Below are positions 4,862-5,991 of a DNA stretch of 5,991 nt, in pieces. Numbering within the stretch: position 1 is the stretch's first letter; the number at the start of each line of letters is the position of its first letter. The notes under the pieces are model-generated. The model did not search any database, was not told where the DNA came from, and was given only the letters and a program-made list of their open reading frames with translations. The stretch comes from Phycisphaerae bacterium (lineage in GTDB: Bacteria > Planctomycetota > Phycisphaerae > SM23-33), in contig JASLZV010000127.1 of assembly GCA_030754715.1 (NCBI GenBank), positions 1 through 5,991 of the forward strand, given 5' to 3'. The position numbers were made by a program, and so were the translations under genes.

Positions 4862-5991
4862 ATGAGTAGCCCAATCACGGTTGCCCTTGCGGGAAATCCC
4901 AACTCGGGCAAGACGAGTATTTTCAACAGCCTCACCGGCGCCCGCCAGCACGTGGGAAACTATCCCGGCGTGACGGTGGAGAAGAAGGAAGGCCTCTGCC
5001 GGCACGACGGCAGGGAAATCCACGTGGTGGACCTGCCCGGAACGTACAGCCTGACGGCCTATTCCATTGAAGAACTGGTCGCCAGGAATTTCATCGTCAA
5101 CCAGAATCCCGACGTTGTGGTGGACATCATCGATTCGTCCAACCTGGAGCGAAACCTGTACCTGGCGGTGCAGTTGATAGAACTGAAGGCCCCGATGGTG
5201 TTGGCGTTCAACATGAGCGACGTCGCCAAGGCCCGGGGGATAGAATTCGACCTGGACCTCCTGGCCAGGCTTCTCGGCGCCCCGATCGTTCTCACCGTGG
5301 GGCACAAGGGAATCGGCAGGAAGGAACTTCTCGACGCCATTGTACGGATGGCCGACAACCCCGGAGGCATCGACCAGCCGCACATCCACTACGGCAAGGA
5401 GATCGAGAATGAACTGGGCCAAATCCGCCAGATCATTGCAGCCGGCACGACCCTGGCCGACAAATACGACTACGACACCCGCTGGCTGGCGCTGAAACTC
5501 CTGGAAAACGACAGGGAGATTCAAGAGCAGGTCGGCTGCGGCGAGGCGGTCGCCGCCGCCGCCAGGAGCGCAGACCATCTGGCAACCGTCGTGGGCGATT
5601 CGCCCGAGGTCCTCATCGCCGATCGGAGGTACGGATTCATCTCCGGCGCCTGCCAGGAAGCGGTGCGTTCCACCGTGGAAACCAGGCACACGGCCTCGGA
5701 CAAGATCGACGCCGTACTGACAAACCGCGTGCTGGGGCTGCCCATCTTCCTGGCCTTGATGTACCTGGTGTTCTACGTGACGTTCACCTTCGCCGCCACA
5801 CCGATGGACTGGATTGACGGGATGTTCAGCTGGCTGGGCGATTGGATCACGGGCCTTTGGCCGAGGGGATCCTACAGCGCTTTGAGGTCCCTGCTGGCCG
5901 ATGGGATCATCGGCGGCGTCGGCGGCGTGCTCGTATTCCTGCCGAACATCCTGCTGCTGTTTCTGGCCATCGCCGTCCTGGAAGATACCGG
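4862..5991 (+). CDS. feoB: Ferrous iron transporter FeoB, C-terminal half beyond the right edge
   Basis: The first 376 residues of FeoB, the inner-membrane GTP-dependent Fe(II) transporter, usually about 650-800 residues. The N-terminal G domain shows G1 GNPNSGKTS (11-19), the switch I region YPGVTVEKKEG (34-44), G3 DLPG (57-60) and G4 NMSD (117-120). The G5 region reads TVGHKGIG (145-152), without the usual Ser/Thr-Ala. A helical guanine-dissociation-inhibitor-like region follows (about 170-270), then the first membrane segment (about 289-311). A second segment carries GGVGGVLVFLPNILLLF (351-367), the conserved gate region. The ATG at 4862 has AAGGAC eight bases upstream and places the P-loop at the standard distance. 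It follows the DtxR-FeoA gene, so regulator, FeoA and transporter are probably made from one mRNA. The family is certain; the truncation is only the window edge. Confidence 0.96.
   Translation, partial: MSSPITVALAGNPNSGKTSIFNSLTGARQHVGNYPGVTVEKKEGLCRHDGREIHVVDLPGTYSLTAYSIEELVARNFIVNQNPDVVVDIIDSSNLERNLYLAVQLIELKAPMVLAFNMSDVAKARGIEFDLDLLARLLGAPIVLTVGHKGIGRKELLDAIVRMADNPGGIDQPHIHYGKEIENELGQIRQIIAAGTTLADKYDYDTRWLALKLLENDREIQEQVGCGEAVAAAARSADHLATVVGDSPEVLIADRRYGFISGACQEAVRSTVETRHTASDKIDAVLTNRVLGLPIFLALMYLVFYVTFTFAATPMDWIDGMFSWLGDWITGLWPRGSYSALRSLLADGIIGGVGGVLVFLPNILLLFLAIAVLEDT

Noticed and set aside
4757..5689. Minus-strand open frame of 310 codons opposite feoB
   Set aside because: The translation matches no family I recognise, no ribosome site is evident, and the plus strand carries intact FeoB G motifs.

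Overview
The window is GC-rich (roughly 60% or more) and gene-dense. It carries two divergent transcription units that share one intergenic region of about 300 bp. Three things point to a free-living bacterium, plausibly anaerobic or microaerophilic and perhaps of the Planctomycetes/Lentisphaerae (PVC) group: the gene families, a DtxR repressor fused to FeoA followed by feoB, and a cytosolic neutral-ceramidase-like protein beside a NagA-like deacetylase and an FGGY kinase. That placement rests on gene content only and is tentative.

Left unit (minus strand, read right to left): a NagA-type N-acetyl-amino-sugar-phosphate deacetylase (3754-2567), a short neutral/alkaline ceramidase-like protein (2510-1188), and an FGGY-family carbohydrate kinase (1159 to beyond the left edge, about 386 residues visible). 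The gaps are 56 and 28 bp with no visible terminator, so one operon is likely. A promoter (TTGACA-17-CATGAT, 3890-3862) lies upstream, and a 24-bp imperfect palindrome covers its -10 box, as a repressor operator would. The set looks like a catabolic route for an N-acylated sugar or polyol: a kinase that phosphorylates and two candidate amide hydrolases. Each of the three proteins departs from its textbook relatives at substrate-recognition positions or in domain content, so the real substrate is open.

Right unit (plus strand): a strong sigma70-like promoter (TTGACG-16-TACAAT, 3984-4011) preceded by A/T tracts, then a DtxR/IdeR-like operator at the predicted transcription start, then a gene for a metal-dependent repressor fused through a Cys-rich hinge to a complete FeoA domain (4053-4811), then feoB (4862 to beyond the right edge; G domain, helical domain and first membrane segments visible). 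This is a ferrous-iron uptake operon that probably represses itself when iron is replete. A well-placed internal ribosome binding site inside the fusion gene suggests that free FeoA may also be made.

Most of the remaining sequence is coding. I saw no tRNA, rRNA, CRISPR array, insertion sequence or convincing terminator.
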